Assembly (NCBI RefSeq): GCF_021130785.1
Contig: NC_060207.1
Coordinates: 194,857,501-194,921,500 of the forward strand
Length of the DNA: 64,000 nt
Direction: 5' to 3'
Source of the DNA: Homalodisca vitripennis
Lineage: Eukaryota; Arthropoda; Insecta; Hemiptera; Cicadellidae
Shown: positions 9,066 through 19,138 of the stretch, in pieces
How positions within the stretch are numbered: the first letter of the stretch is position 1
Layout of the letters: every line of letters begins with the position of its first letter
Translations under genes and position numbers: made by a program
Notes under the pieces: model-generated
The model's input: the letters and a program-made list of their open reading frames with translations, nothing else
Databases searched by the model: none
Told to the model about the DNA's origin: nothing

Positions 9066-10925
9066 ATGGAAGGCGAACAAAATAATGAAGGGCCCGCACC
9101 AATATTTGGACCAGTAGAAGTAGATCTTCATAGCTCAGCAGATACAGGGTATTTAGGTTGGTCATCCCCTAATACAGTAGAACATGAGGCGTCGACAACA
9201 GATGACAGAAATTCATTAGAAAATGAGAATGAGGTTAGCAGAGTCAGTAGTCCAGTAGGAGTTGATAGGGATGAAGGTCTTATTGCATTCATGAGGACTA
9301 TGATGAATAGTCTGAATGAAAAGATGGATAAAAATAATGAGGAATTGAGGGATCTAAATCATAAAATAGATCAGAATAGTGAGGAATTAAAAAGGGAGTT
9401 AAAACACAATTATGAGGAACTAAGAACGGAAATGCAAAGAAGTAATGAGCAGTTAAAACAAGACATGGAACAGATGAGAGGTGAGTTAAACAATAAAATA
9501 GTAGAGACAACGGAGGTTATGAGAGTAGAGATAAATAAAGACTTAAATACTTTAGATAAAGAATTAAAGAACTTGGAGGTGGGGGTCAGACTTGAACTAA
9601 GCGAACAAGCTGAGAAAAACAAAGGTGAGAGGAGTAAACTTAAAAGTCAGGTTAGAGGAGAGGTTACTACGGAGATAAAGAAATTAAAAGATAAAAGAGA
9701 AGAAGATATGAGGGAAATTGAGAAAAGGTTTGTACACATTGAGGATGATAAAAAGAAAATATATCAAAGATTAGAAAAGTTAAATAAGAGATTTAAAACA
9801 AGATTAGATGAATTAAATGGTAGGGTAGATAGGGACAGAGCTAACTTAGAACTTGACCAGGATGGAGAAAATGGTAAGGCGAGTAAGGACGTAGAGAACA
9901 AGTCAATAACGGGCAGTATTTTACAGGAAATAGAGGACATGGGAAATAGAATAGAAAAATCCTTGAATAAGAGATTGGATGAAACTTTAGGGAAATTAGA
10001 AAATAGACAAACAGAATTAGAGAATATGATGAGAAATCAAAGCATGGTGGGTATGAGAATAAGCCAACCAGCAAACACAGAAATATTCTTATTGGAATTT
10101 AATCCAATAAAAAATAATGTACATCCTATGGAATTTTTGGAAGCTTGTAAAAAATATATAGAGAAAAATGGAGAAGGACGGGATTTCCAGGTATTAATAA
10201 TTTTAAAATATATGAAAAATGAAGCAGGAAAGTGGGGACGACAGCACATAAATAATTGGAAAAACTTTGAACAGTTTTATAGGAGTTTTAAACGGAAATA
10301 TTGGTCCATAGGGGAACAGAAAAAATTTGAGAAAGAACTAATGGGTAACGGTACATATAGGGTTGGATTTGATAATCTAGTAACCTATGTATTGGAATTT
10401 TATAATAAAAGCCAGTATTTAGAAACTAGAATTGACATGGGAACATTCCTAGCATACATAAGCAAACATGTTCCTACAACCATAAGTAGTGCAATTCCTG
10501 CAGCCCAAAATGTTGAAAGATCGGAAGATCTAAAAAACCTGTTGAATCAACTTAATATACTGAATAGTGACACAAATAGAAGTTATGACAGATCATTTGA
10601 TATGAGAAATGAGACAACACTTAATAGAAATGTAAATCAATACAAGAATTTAAGACCTAAAGATACACTATATAGAGGGACACAAGTTAGAGGGAATATA
10701 AGAGGAAATAATTTGACTAGAGTAGGCCCATACTACAATAGGGACACATATAATAGGGAGAGAGTAGAGTTTGAGAATGATAGGAGAAGACAAAATGATA
10801 ATAGGGGCAGAGGTAAAAATGATTATGGAAAGGAGAAAGAAAGGTATGAAAACAACGAAACGAGGCATCAGAGAGATCAATATGAATATACAAAGGGAAG
10901 AGGAAGTATGAGAGGTAATAGGTGA
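9066..10925 (+). CDS. Gag-like protein of the LTR retrotransposon (619 aa)
   Basis: This is an intact reading frame of 619 codons, the longest in the window. Residues ~75-330 are a very charged Glu/Lys/Asn-rich region with long predicted coiled coil. Residues ~340-500 form a compact helical block (NPIKNNVHPMEFLEACKKYI, then a Trp-containing core) that resembles the capsid-like Gag domain of Ty3 elements. The C-terminal ~100 residues are Arg/Gly/Asn/Tyr-rich and basic. There is no CCHC zinc knuckle, so RNA binding may rely on the RG-rich tail. The frame ends TGA-CTAG and the same frame stays open for a further 121 codons into the SGNH-like segment. Confidence 0.85.
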   Translation: MEGEQNNEGPAPIFGPVEVDLHSSADTGYLGWSSPNTVEHEASTTDDRNSLENENEVSRVSSPVGVDRDEGLIAFMRTMMNSLNEKMDKNNEELRDLNHKIDQNSEELKRELKHNYEELRTEMQRSNEQLKQDMEQMRGELNNKIVETTEVMRVEINKDLNTLDKELKNLEVGVRLELSEQAEKNKGERSKLKSQVRGEVTTEIKKLKDKREEDMREIEKRFVHIEDDKKKIYQRLEKLNKRFKTRLDELNGRVDRDRANLELDQDGENGKASKDVENKSITGSILQEIEDMGNRIEKSLNKRLDETLGKLENRQTELENMMRNQSMVGMRISQPANTEIFLLEFNPIKNNVHPMEFLEACKKYIEKNGEGRDFQVLIILKYMKNEAGKWGRQHINNWKNFEQFYRSFKRKYWSIGEQKKFEKELMGNGTYRVGFDNLVTYVLEFYNKSQYLETRIDMGTFLAYISKHVPTTISSAIPAAQNVERSEDLKNLLNQLNILNSDTNRSYDRSFDMRNETTLNRNVNQYKNLRPKDTLYRGTQVRGNIRGNNLTRVGPYYNRDTYNRERVEFENDRRRQNDNRGRGKNDYGKEKERYENNETRHQRDQYEYTKGRGSMRGNR

Positions 10926-10940
10926 CTAGAGGAAAACCGG

Positions 10941-11291
10941 ATGGAAAACAAATGGGTAGGACAGGCTAGAATGAAGGAAACGATTGAGAAAAAAGAACCT
11001 AATTTTGAGGGATACCAAATGATAGGAGACTCTCAACTTAGGAGATTTGGGGAGAAAATAATGAATTTAAGAGGTGAATATAGAGAGAAAGGAGGAAAGA
11101 GAATTAACTTATGCATAGGAGGTCAGACAATTGAACAGTTGACCAGAGAGTTAAAACATGCAAATAATTTAGAAAGACAGCTAATAGTAATGATAGGTAC
11201 AAATGATTTATTAAGGGATAAAGAGGTAAGAAGCATTTGTGATGATTATGACAAACTGGTAGAGGTTTTACTGGAGAAAGGTGAAAAATAA
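10941..11291 (+). CDS. SGNH (GDSL-like) hydrolase, N-terminal segment, in frame with Gag
   Basis: This segment is 116 residues, in the same frame as Gag, starting 15 bp after the Gag stop. Residues ~25-35 read MIGDSQLRRF, with the block I Gly-Asp-Ser nucleophile. INLCIGGQTIEQL offers the block II glycine. IVMIGTNDLL supplies block III (Gly-Thr-Asn-Asp, oxyanion Asn). The frame stops at a TAA just where the next strand (ILVTNPP) would begin in another frame, a mutation in this copy. SGNH enzymes are esterases/lipases; an esterase domain is known in ORF1 of CR1-type LINEs. It could start at this Met or be made as a Gag extension through the leaky UGA. Confidence 0.7.
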   Translation: MENKWVGQARMKETIEKKEPNFEGYQMIGDSQLRRFGEKIMNLRGEYREKGGKRINLCIGGQTIEQLTRELKHANNLERQLIVMIGTNDLLRDKEVRSICDDYDKLVEVLLEKGEK

Positions 11292-11652
11292 TCTTGGTAA
11301 CAAATCCACCCATACCAAAGTTAGGTGAGAATGACAAGTATCATTTAAATAAACTTGAGAGAATAAATGGACATATAAAAAGTAAAGAAAATAGTGAAAA
11401 AATACAGTTTTGGAAGTGGCAGAGAAGTATTATGATAACTATGATAGTACAGACTGTAATGTGAAATTATATGAAAAAGAAATATTTTATAAAAGAAAAT
11501 GGTGTGAAGATTTGATACATCTGAATAAAGAGGGTCTAACAATTCTAGCAAATGAGCTTAGAAATCTGATAAGATCAGATAAGAAAAAATCCTGTCTAAG
11601 ACTAGGGGTGAATACAGCTTTTATACCAGAGAATGACATGTTGATGAATTGA
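11291..11652 (+). pseudogene. SGNH hydrolase C-terminal part, split by frameshifts
   Basis: After the stop at 11289-11291 the domain continues in a second frame (ILVTNPPIPKLGENDKYHLN). It moves to a third frame near 11405-11410, open to 11652. The third-frame part contains DLIHLNKEGLTILANEL, the block V Asp-x-x-His motif followed by the usual NxxG turn and helix. All four SGNH blocks are therefore present in order over ~210 residues, across two frameshifts. The lesions look like ordinary decay; I see no slippery heptamer with an open overlap that would argue for programmed shifting. Confidence 0.7.
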
Positions 11653-11969
11653 CCAATAAAGATAATTATAATGAAATTCCCATAAAACCAGTAGCAGAAG
11701 CACTACCTGAGATAGTTGGAAAAATAAATAAAGAGGAGTATCACATGATAATAGATTCAGGAAGCCAGGCGACAATAATGTCAGAAAAGTATTATAATGA
11801 GATAAAGGAAAGAAGTGTACTTGAGATTTTAGAGCTCCCGGTAACAAATTTGAGTATAATAGGAGTAACAGGTATTAGAAGTAAAAGGATAGATAAACAG
11901 GTCATGATAGAGGTGGAAATAGAGAATAAATTATTTCAAATAAATTTTCTAGTAGTTTTAAAGCAGTGA
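11649..11969 (+). CDS. retroviral-type aspartic protease segment
   Basis: The frame of 106 residues contains YHMIIDSGSQATIMSEKYY, the Asp-Ser-Gly active-site turn of retropepsins (hydrophobic-hydrophobic-D-S-G). A second conserved block, IILGCDFL, lies just downstream in another frame (from 11966), so one more frameshift splits the protease. The order after Gag and the SGNH segment fits the start of pol. It would cleave the polyprotein during particle maturation; this copy is broken. Confidence 0.75.
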   Translation: MTNKDNYNEIPIKPVAEALPEIVGKINKEEYHMIIDSGSQATIMSEKYYNEIKERSVLEILELPVTNLSIIGVTGIRSKRIDKQVMIEVEIENKLFQINFLVVLKQ

Positions 11970-12628
11970 ACTTGGGAATAATACTAGGATGTGACTTCTT
12001 AAGAGAACACAATGCAAAAATTAACTTTGAACATGGTAGGATAAAGTTGGAGGTAGATAAGGAAGTATTAAATGTTGAATTTACTGAATCAAACTGTGAA
12101 TCAGAGGATATAGTCAATGGTATAAAGTTAATTAGGTGCAATTATATAAATACATTAGTAAGTGAAGATGAGCTGAAGAATTCTTGGAACAACATAGAAT
12201 TTTTATGTAAAACACATACAGAAAATATGAAGGACAAACTTAATGATGAGAAGGATAAACAGGTTTTAGAAATATTAGAACATTGTGAAGTAAAGGAAAA
12301 TGAAGATTTAAATAAATTAAAAAGTATACTGATGAAAAATGAAGACATTTTTTCAGATGAACCAGGTTGTATAAATAATTATGAGGCCAAATTAAATATA
12401 ACAAATGAAAAGCCATTTGTAGGAAGATGCTATCCAATACCTTATTCAAAGAGGGAAGGTGTAAGAAAGGAAATAGGAAATATGTTGAAAGGAGACATAA
12501 TAGAGGAGTCTGATAGTCCATATTCTAACCCATTGGTGTGTGTAGTTAAAAAGGATCAACACATAATACCAGATAGGGAATCACCAATAAACATAGATGA
12601 TGTATTAAAAAAGTTTATAGGAGTTTAA
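11966..12628 (+). pseudogene. pol: protease end, linker and start of reverse transcriptase
   Basis: The 220-residue frame starts with the protease LGCDFLREHNAKINF block and a long linker. It then enters the Ty3-type RT fingers: KPFVGRCYPIPYSKREGVRK and IIEESDSPYSNPLVCVVKKD. About 15-20 residues expected between KKD and QHIIPDRE are missing, a small deletion removing the usual arginine-containing block. A one-base insertion in the first copy of the tandem duplication ends the frame at 12628. Confidence 0.75.
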
Positions 12629-12838
12629 ATATATGACATCATTAGATTTATCACAGGGATTTCTACAAACACAATTAAGTAAAGAGTCCAGGAAATATGT
12701 ATAATACCAGATAGGGAATCACCAATAAACATAGATGATGTATTAAAAAAGTTTATAGGAGTTAAATATATGACATCATTAGATTTATCACAGGGATTTC
12801 TACAAACACAATTAAGTCAAGAGTCCAGGAAATATGTA
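12563..12838 (+). repeat. 137/138-bp tandem duplication in the RT region
   Basis: The block starting ATAATACCAGATAGGGAATC at 12563 is repeated from 12701. The first copy has one extra T (GAGTTTAAAT against GAGTTAAAT), which changes frame and causes the stop at 12626-12628. It is a local copying error specific to this copy. Confidence 0.9.
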
Positions 12839-13216
12839 GCGTTTGTCTTCGAAGGAATGACAGAGTTTGTAACTACATATGTGGATGATATATTATTCAC
12901 TTTAAACACATATGAAGAACATTTAAAACATGTAGACCAGGTCTTAAGTAGATTAAAAGAAGGAGGAATAACAATAAAATTAAAGAAATCACAATTTTTA
13001 AGGAAAGAGATAAATTATTTAGGATACATTATTTCAGCTGAAGGAATTAAAATGGATAAAAATAAAATTGAACAGATAGTGAATTTCAAACGACCTACAA
13101 ACATAAAAGAACTACAAATGTTTAATGGATTATGTTTGTATTATGCAAAGTTTCAAAGACATTATGGTTATTTAATAGGACAGTTAAATCATTTATTGAG
13201 TAATAAAATAGAATAG
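12770..13216 (+). pseudogene. reverse transcriptase, palm/thumb remnant
   Basis: The frame of 148 residues holds MTSLDLSQGFLQTQL (RT motif A with the first catalytic Asp), then YVAFVFEG. It then jumps directly to TTYVDDILF (motif C, Y-V-D-D). The normal ~40-residue stretch between them, including the LPFGL block, is deleted. Motifs D/E follow (LKKSQFLRKEINYLGYIISA) and the connection start (IKELQMFNGLCLYYAKFQRH). The frame ends in LLSNKIE-stop, with no RNase H or integrase before the 3' LTR. Confidence 0.85.
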
Positions 13217-14045
13217 TCAGATTAGTATAAAGTTTGTTTAAATATTTAAAATAAGATGTGACAAGAGTAATGTAATATAGTATATAGCGTGTGTAATATG
13301 TTTCCAGTAGGAGATGACAATATAAGGATGTTACAATATTGTTTATCAGTAAGAATATGTTTAGGATTTTTTACAAGGTATTTATGTATTATCATAACTT
13401 GTGTGTGTAAAATCTAGTATAATCTAATAGTGTTAACTTGTATTGAACATTATGTTGTGTCAAATGGACACATTAAACATTATATTCAAAACATGTAAAG
13501 GTTACATGTATTCAGTTAAAAAAAAATATTTAAAAACTTTAGTACTGTTCTTATATATGAATATTTATTGTAATTTGTGTAGTTGACATATATATTCATT
13601 GATATTTGTATAGTTAATTATATATTCATTGAAATTTGTGTAATTGATTTATATATACACTGTAATTTGTGTAATTGTTTAATATTCATTGTAATTTGTG
13701 TAGTTGATATATATGTTCATTGATATTTGTATAGTTAATTATATATTCATCGAAATGTGTGTAATTGATTTATATATACACTGTCATTTGTGTAATTGTT
13801 TAATATTCATTGTAATGTGTGTAGTTGATTTATATATACATTGTAATTTGTGTCATATAATTGTAAGTATTTTGCTTTGCTTTGATATTTTACTTTGTTT
13901 TAAGTGAATACTCTTACAGGTGTTAACAAAATTATTAAAAAATTTAAATAATAGTTTAATTGAACAAAAATTTGAAAGATTTAATTACTTGGAGGAGAAA
14001 AATAAATTGACAACAAATATGTGATCAATTTATATTTGGGGGTTG
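13217..14045 (+). other. retrotransposon 3' untranslated region with AT-rich minisatellite
   Basis: No integrase coding is left here. Positions ~13560-13860 are a minisatellite of ~30-bp units (ATTCATTGTAATTTGTGTAA type) organised in a 121-bp higher-order period (compare GATATTTGTATAGTTAATTA at 13601 and 13722). The last bases before the 3' LTR (TTTGGGGGTTG) are the best candidate for the polypurine tract, and are weak. Confidence 0.6.
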
Positions 14046-15161
14046 TGTGACAGGTCAAATTACGACATTTGAATATTCGCGGGGAATTGGCAGACTGTGA
14101 CGTCAGTGAATTGGCAGACTGTGACGTCAGTGAATCACATGTTGTCGGAATTGAGATTTATTTAATTAATAACGGAAAAATATATTAAACTTTATACGGG
14201 AACAAATGTAATTAATTAAAATGAGTTAAACATAACCAAAATTCGTGTTTTACAAAAGTACTAAATAAAATTACACAGAAAGCCAATTGTGGGATAAAAT
14301 GACTTGCGTATTGATGACGTCAGAAAGCACATGTTGCTAAAAATTTAAATAAAAAAGCTTTAGAAAAATAATAAAAGAAAATAGAAAGACTTAAATTGAT
14401 CAATTATAGTGAACGTGATAAATTTCGACAATTATAAGAAAAGAATCAAACTATATTCAATCGTGAAGACGCTGATTTGAACGGGAGAGGGGATGAACAT
14501 TGTTTGATCCGGTATGCGTGGTTTTTAGAGAGAGAATCCTTCTTCTCTGTCTGGACTTGAAGCAGCGAGGATGTCTACTCGTATAGATCCTCATGGTACA
14601 GTAGTGATGAAATTAATATGAAACTGTACAATAGTGCATTGAAGTTGTAATAAGGCATGGGATGTTGTGTTAGTGAACAAATTATCAAAGCAAAGTGAGT
14701 AGAATTAGACAGTATAACATAAAATAAATTGACATCAAGGTCATTTGCTTTGTCTTTCATTGATTATCCCATCTACAAAGAAAAATGTGGTAAGTAAGAA
14801 AATAAACTTTAACTTGAAGAGTATTACTTTCAAGGCTTATTAGAGTCAGGGTGATTAATGAAACACAGTGAATATTTGTGAACTTTATCATGATGTAAAT
14901 AATCATATTGATCAGAACTTTCAATGGAGTAATATTGAGTTTTGAACCATCATTCAACCTATTTAAAAAACCTGAGATAGATATAGACCCAGTGCTGGTG
15001 ATATAAACAACACCACAGACATTGAGGTTTGATTGTTGTTTAAATGCCGACGTAAAGCGGGTAGCACAACCAACGAGGGGCGGCACACTTGGAAAACTAA
15101 TCGCGAGAAAATTGGCTCAACAAACGTGGGACCTGGAACGTAGCAAAGTGGATCCGTAGCA
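14046..15161 (+). repeat. 3' LTR (1116 bp)
   Basis: It starts TGTGACAGGTCAAATTACGA and ends GTGGATCCGTAGCA, followed by the target duplicate GGCT. It has two 24-bp CRE units, both with perfect TGACGTCA (14098-14105 and 14122-14129), and a third perfect site at 14315-14322. It lacks the 171-bp duplication of the 5' LTR. An AATAAA lies near 14724. Confidence 0.93.
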
Positions 15162-15165
15162 GGCT

Positions 15166-16805
15166 CTTTTCGTTCTCGAAAAGTTGACACGAAAACATTG
15201 AACTCATTCTTATACAAATGAAGTTTGATGCAAAATTTAAAATCTACTTATGAAACCTTTCTCAAAATATCTTGCCACGTGGTAAATTCAGATTTTTTAT
15301 CATTAAATTGAGTTTCATACCAGTTACTGGTACTGTTCAAATAATAAAAGGCTAAACACAAACTCACTATAAAATGATATTGTATGAGGTTGGACTGCAG
15401 GTGTTAATGTCACATATTACAATCTGATATGGATGAATTGAGTGTGTTTACAAATTTATTTAGTTTGCTATTTTCTATTTGCTGGTTACTTATTAGACAA
15501 ATGTAAAAATATTTGCTAACACTCAACCAAATCCCATGGAGTGGCATACACCATCATCAAAATCAGTGTTTCTCATTAAGAAAAGAAGAAGAAGGTTAAT
15601 GCACAATTTAAAGTAAATTTCATTTTAGAGATATCATAGGGACAGACAGTCAGATAGATAGACAGCCAGAAATTGTGTCATTGTGTCAAAATTATGAGTA
15701 ATGTTTATTTTTTTTAAGCTTATGTTTAAACTTTGTTCTTTCAATACATGGTTGTTATTTTTGCTTGTAAACTAACTTGCTTGTTTGCTCTTCTTTGTTT
15801 ATAATAAAACTAAATTATACTCCCATCTGTTCATACTAGGTAAAATTATTTCTAAATCTTTATATTTGCACCATATGGTATTTTAATTTCAATATTATTT
15901 GTAATAAACATTATATAAATAATTATTTGTGGAGTTGTGTTATGAAAAGAACTTTGTTTTTAAAAGACCTTCCCCAAAAATTAAAAAGTTACATTGGAAA
16001 TATGTTGTTATTAATAACTACAACTAATTTAAATATATTACAAATAATTAAGAACGCAAATATTGATTACTAGATACTCATGAAAATGATTCAAGCTTAA
16101 AATTATTAAAAGTTGTTTATAAGGATTTATAGTTATTTACTAGAATTCATAATACTTACAAGCAGTGCAAAAAACTTTACTAAATTTTGTGAAACTAACT
16201 CTTAACTTTATGGTTTTATGAAACCGATTTACAATACATCTTTTGTTTATCAATTACTGTTTGAGTGTCTACATTGGTTTTGTATCTTGTGTTGTGTAAA
16301 TGTTTATATTGTACTTTAGTTTATAATAAAACATGAATTAAAAATAGACTATTTACTTTAAAAATTGCAACCATCTGAAAAAAGAGTCTGTGTTCATACA
16401 AACTAACATGACACATCATTTGAATTTACTTTCTTCTGAACAAGCAAAATTTGTAAAACTGCTGTGGAATGGTCAACAAAATCAGATTATAGCTCTGACA
16501 TGAGAATTAAAGAGACCAATATGGACAATTTTAGGATTTTAACATGTGATAAACTTTGTTTCCACAACAAGGAGATAACCAATAAAATATTTTACACAAC
16601 AAAATGGTATGTTTCATTAACTTTATTATTATCAATTTAATTTTCCATTTATGATAAACCAGCAGATTTATACATTCATTGACAAACATATCTTTAGAAA
16701 CAGCCTAGTACTTGTACTGGTGGACCATCTTATCTAGCAGAAAAAAGAACTAAACACATGTTCTATATTATGAGAATAAATTCCTGACCATCAATCAGTA
16801 CTTAC
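15166..16805 (-). other. galectin intron, right part; nothing else recognised
   Basis: This is AT-rich sequence between the LTR element and the next galectin exon. No open coding exon, tRNA or clear transposon ends are seen. Confidence 0.5.
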
Positions 16806-17078
16806 AGGGTATCCTGGATACCCAGGTCCTCCAGGTCTACCCTGGATTGGATATCCGGGATTCGGCCCGGGCATTGGAGCACCCATGGGTACTGCTCCAG
16901 GCATGGGTACTGCTCCAGGCATGGGCATTGCTCCGGGCATGGGCATGGTACCCCCTAGCAGACCTCCCCCGTATTCAATGGACCTGATAGTGATGTCTCC
17001 GTCAACTGCGAAGTGTGACACACGGTTGTGTGGGACGCGGTGTTCAAACACAGTATAGTGTTGACCGTTCACAGCAAT
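16806..17078 (-). CDS. galectin exon: end of the CRD plus Met/Pro/Gly tail
   Basis: The minus-strand acceptor (tgttttag) is at 17079 and the donor (gtaagt) at 16805. The exon is 91 codons, phase 0 at both ends. The first ~35 residues, IAVNGQHYTVFEHRVPH and then VSHFAVDGDITIRSI, are the last beta-strands of a galectin carbohydrate-recognition domain (family pattern VNGxHxxxFxHR and LxxxGDxxL/I). The rest is a tail of MPGA(M/V)P repeats followed by GPNPGYPIQGRPGGPGYPGY. It joins residues ...HHGFK of the preceding exon in phase 0. Confidence 0.92.
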
Positions 17079-19138
17079 CTAAAACACATTTACAATAGGT
17101 TTTTGTATATTTTAAAATACACTCTAATTTCCATATATTTGAAGTATTGTTTTTTATAACAAAAGGCTTAAACTAGTTCGTTTAATGCACCCATCAATAG
17201 CCTAAGTATTGTAATAACCTATTGTTTATTTTTTTTAGAAGTTAAGAAGTTTCAAGAGTTTTTTTCTAAATAAACGAAATGCATCCTTGAATCTTAATCA
17301 TTAAACAGAACGATAATTTGGAAAAAGTTTACACTTGAGATGCTAATACATAAAGGATCATTTTATTCCATGTTTAATATAAAAAGCTTGTAATCAAACA
17401 CAGTACAAACCAAATGCACAATGAGACTTGTAGAATCACTTTTATTGGTAAGATAGTAACAATACCTGTTAAGAGGTTTTCTATAAGCACTACAAATCAA
17501 GATTAGCTGAACTCTTTTAAGACATGATATAAAAATTACATGTTATAAAATTGTATGTTGTTCTTTCACCCAACATAACTACTGAGAATTTTATTAGTAG
17601 TCAACATTACATACTGAGAACCATACATTTTGTAAGTGTTCCGAAACAATTATTAGTTTTATAATCCTACATATTTTCTAAATAAAATGTTAAGGTAACA
17701 AATTGACGATTATAAAATGCTATTTCTTTTCGTGTGAATCATAAATACATTTTTGTAGAAAATCAAATGTATAGCACATTTTGCATTATAAATCAATTTT
17801 TGAAGTCATAAATTTGTAGAATTCAGAATATTTTGAATGTTTGAGATTACATACTATAGGAAGTATTTTATTTCTTATATTTTTACCAACTTTAATATAC
17901 ATTGATGCACATATATATTAAATAAAACTAATGTATTTTTAAAACACCCACAACGGCCTAGGAATTGAGAGCCAGTTTGCATACATATAAAAAGCAAACC
18001 TATTTTTTTGTGAAGTCGATTGAGGAATTTCTTTTCAGAAAGAAATAGATAGTTGCCTATGTTACTTTAGGTGGGGGATGAATTGGGAGAATTATCAAAA
18101 GGGTTAAAAATATCAAACAATAATTTTTTTCTCAGATCATATTTTTTTAACCTTGATATAGATAGTTAAACAACAATCACAAAAAAATAACAACTATACC
18201 AACATCACGCTACAAAATCAAAGAAACTGATAGTTAAAACTTTCAGTCAAAAAGTTGGTTTTTATTGTGCAGAACTCTAATTTGCTTTATCTTAAATTTT
18301 CATAACTGATTCTTTTTTTTAAGAATATCAATCTACGAAAAATGTGACCTGAGAAAAACATATTGTGACTGCTACGGCAGGTTTTGTTTGAGCAAAGTTT
18401 TAGTAAAGCCTCAATATGTTTGCTAATTTTGATTAGATTTGTTCATTTACATACTTATAATGAAACTCACAATACATGTAATATATTAACTTTGTTACTT
18501 AAATATTATTATAAGATTAAATGTATTTATTACAATCAAACCAGCGGTCGCTTTTATTGTACTGAGCTGTCATTTTGGTAACATCACATTTTTGAGATAA
18601 TCAAACACTTTTCCAAAGAGAAATCAATTTTACTTACACAAATAATTTACAAATACGTCACAGTAGATCAATATCACACTGCTTTATTTATTCACCCCGC
18701 CGTAACTACAATCATTTGACAGAAACTTCTTGAATATCTTCAATATTCAGCAAAATAAACCCACTACAATGAAAAACAAAAACCTAAGAAAATATGTCCT
18801 CATTTGCTCTACTACATTCTGTTATAGGCTACTTACTTGGTCGGGATAATTCAAGAATTGGCCGCAAAATATAATCACTTGACAGGTAATCACTGTGCGT
18901 TATATGGTAATCAAACCACATAATGAGGTCATGAGTCTGCTTTGTAACACACTGTCCATATAACATCAAAGGGTTAAAGATTTATTTTAAAATATTTTAT
19001 TGTTTGTATGAATACCAATAGTATTATATATGTTTGTTGTATACAAACATATCCAGTTTGTTTAAATCAGTGCTTATTAATATTTAGTATATTTCAATGT
19101 ACAATGACTTAATTTAATGTACAATGAAACTCACTAAC
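17079..19138 (-). other. galectin intron, nothing else recognised
   Basis: This is AT-rich intronic sequence between two CRD exons. No transposase, RNA gene or strong repeat is seen. Confidence 0.55.

Larger units (their letters stand above)
7456..15165 (+). mobile_element. Ty3/Gypsy-type LTR retrotransposon, defective, with 4-bp target duplication
   Basis: Two long terminal repeats (7460-8781 and 14046-15161), both TG...CA, are flanked by the direct repeat GGCT (7456-7459 and 15162-15165). The primer-binding site is at 8785-8810. Inside, in order, are Gag, an SGNH-hydrolase-like segment, an aspartic protease and a reverse transcriptase remnant. No RNase H, integrase or envelope is visible, and pol carries several frameshifts, so this copy cannot move on its own. 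A 4-bp target duplication, a tRNA-Lys-like PBS and protease before RT all fit Ty3/Gypsy. It lies antisense in a galectin intron. Confidence 0.93.

Noticed and set aside
11580..11652. Programmed -1 frameshift between the SGNH frame and the protease frame
   Set aside because: A GAAAAAA run exists at 11583, but the -1 frame meets a TGA at 11634 before the protease begins, so it could not produce a fusion in this copy.
13217..14045. Envelope or integrase gene before the 3' LTR
   Set aside because: No reading frame with HHCC, DDE or signal peptide/transmembrane pattern. The 67-residue frame here is translated minisatellite.
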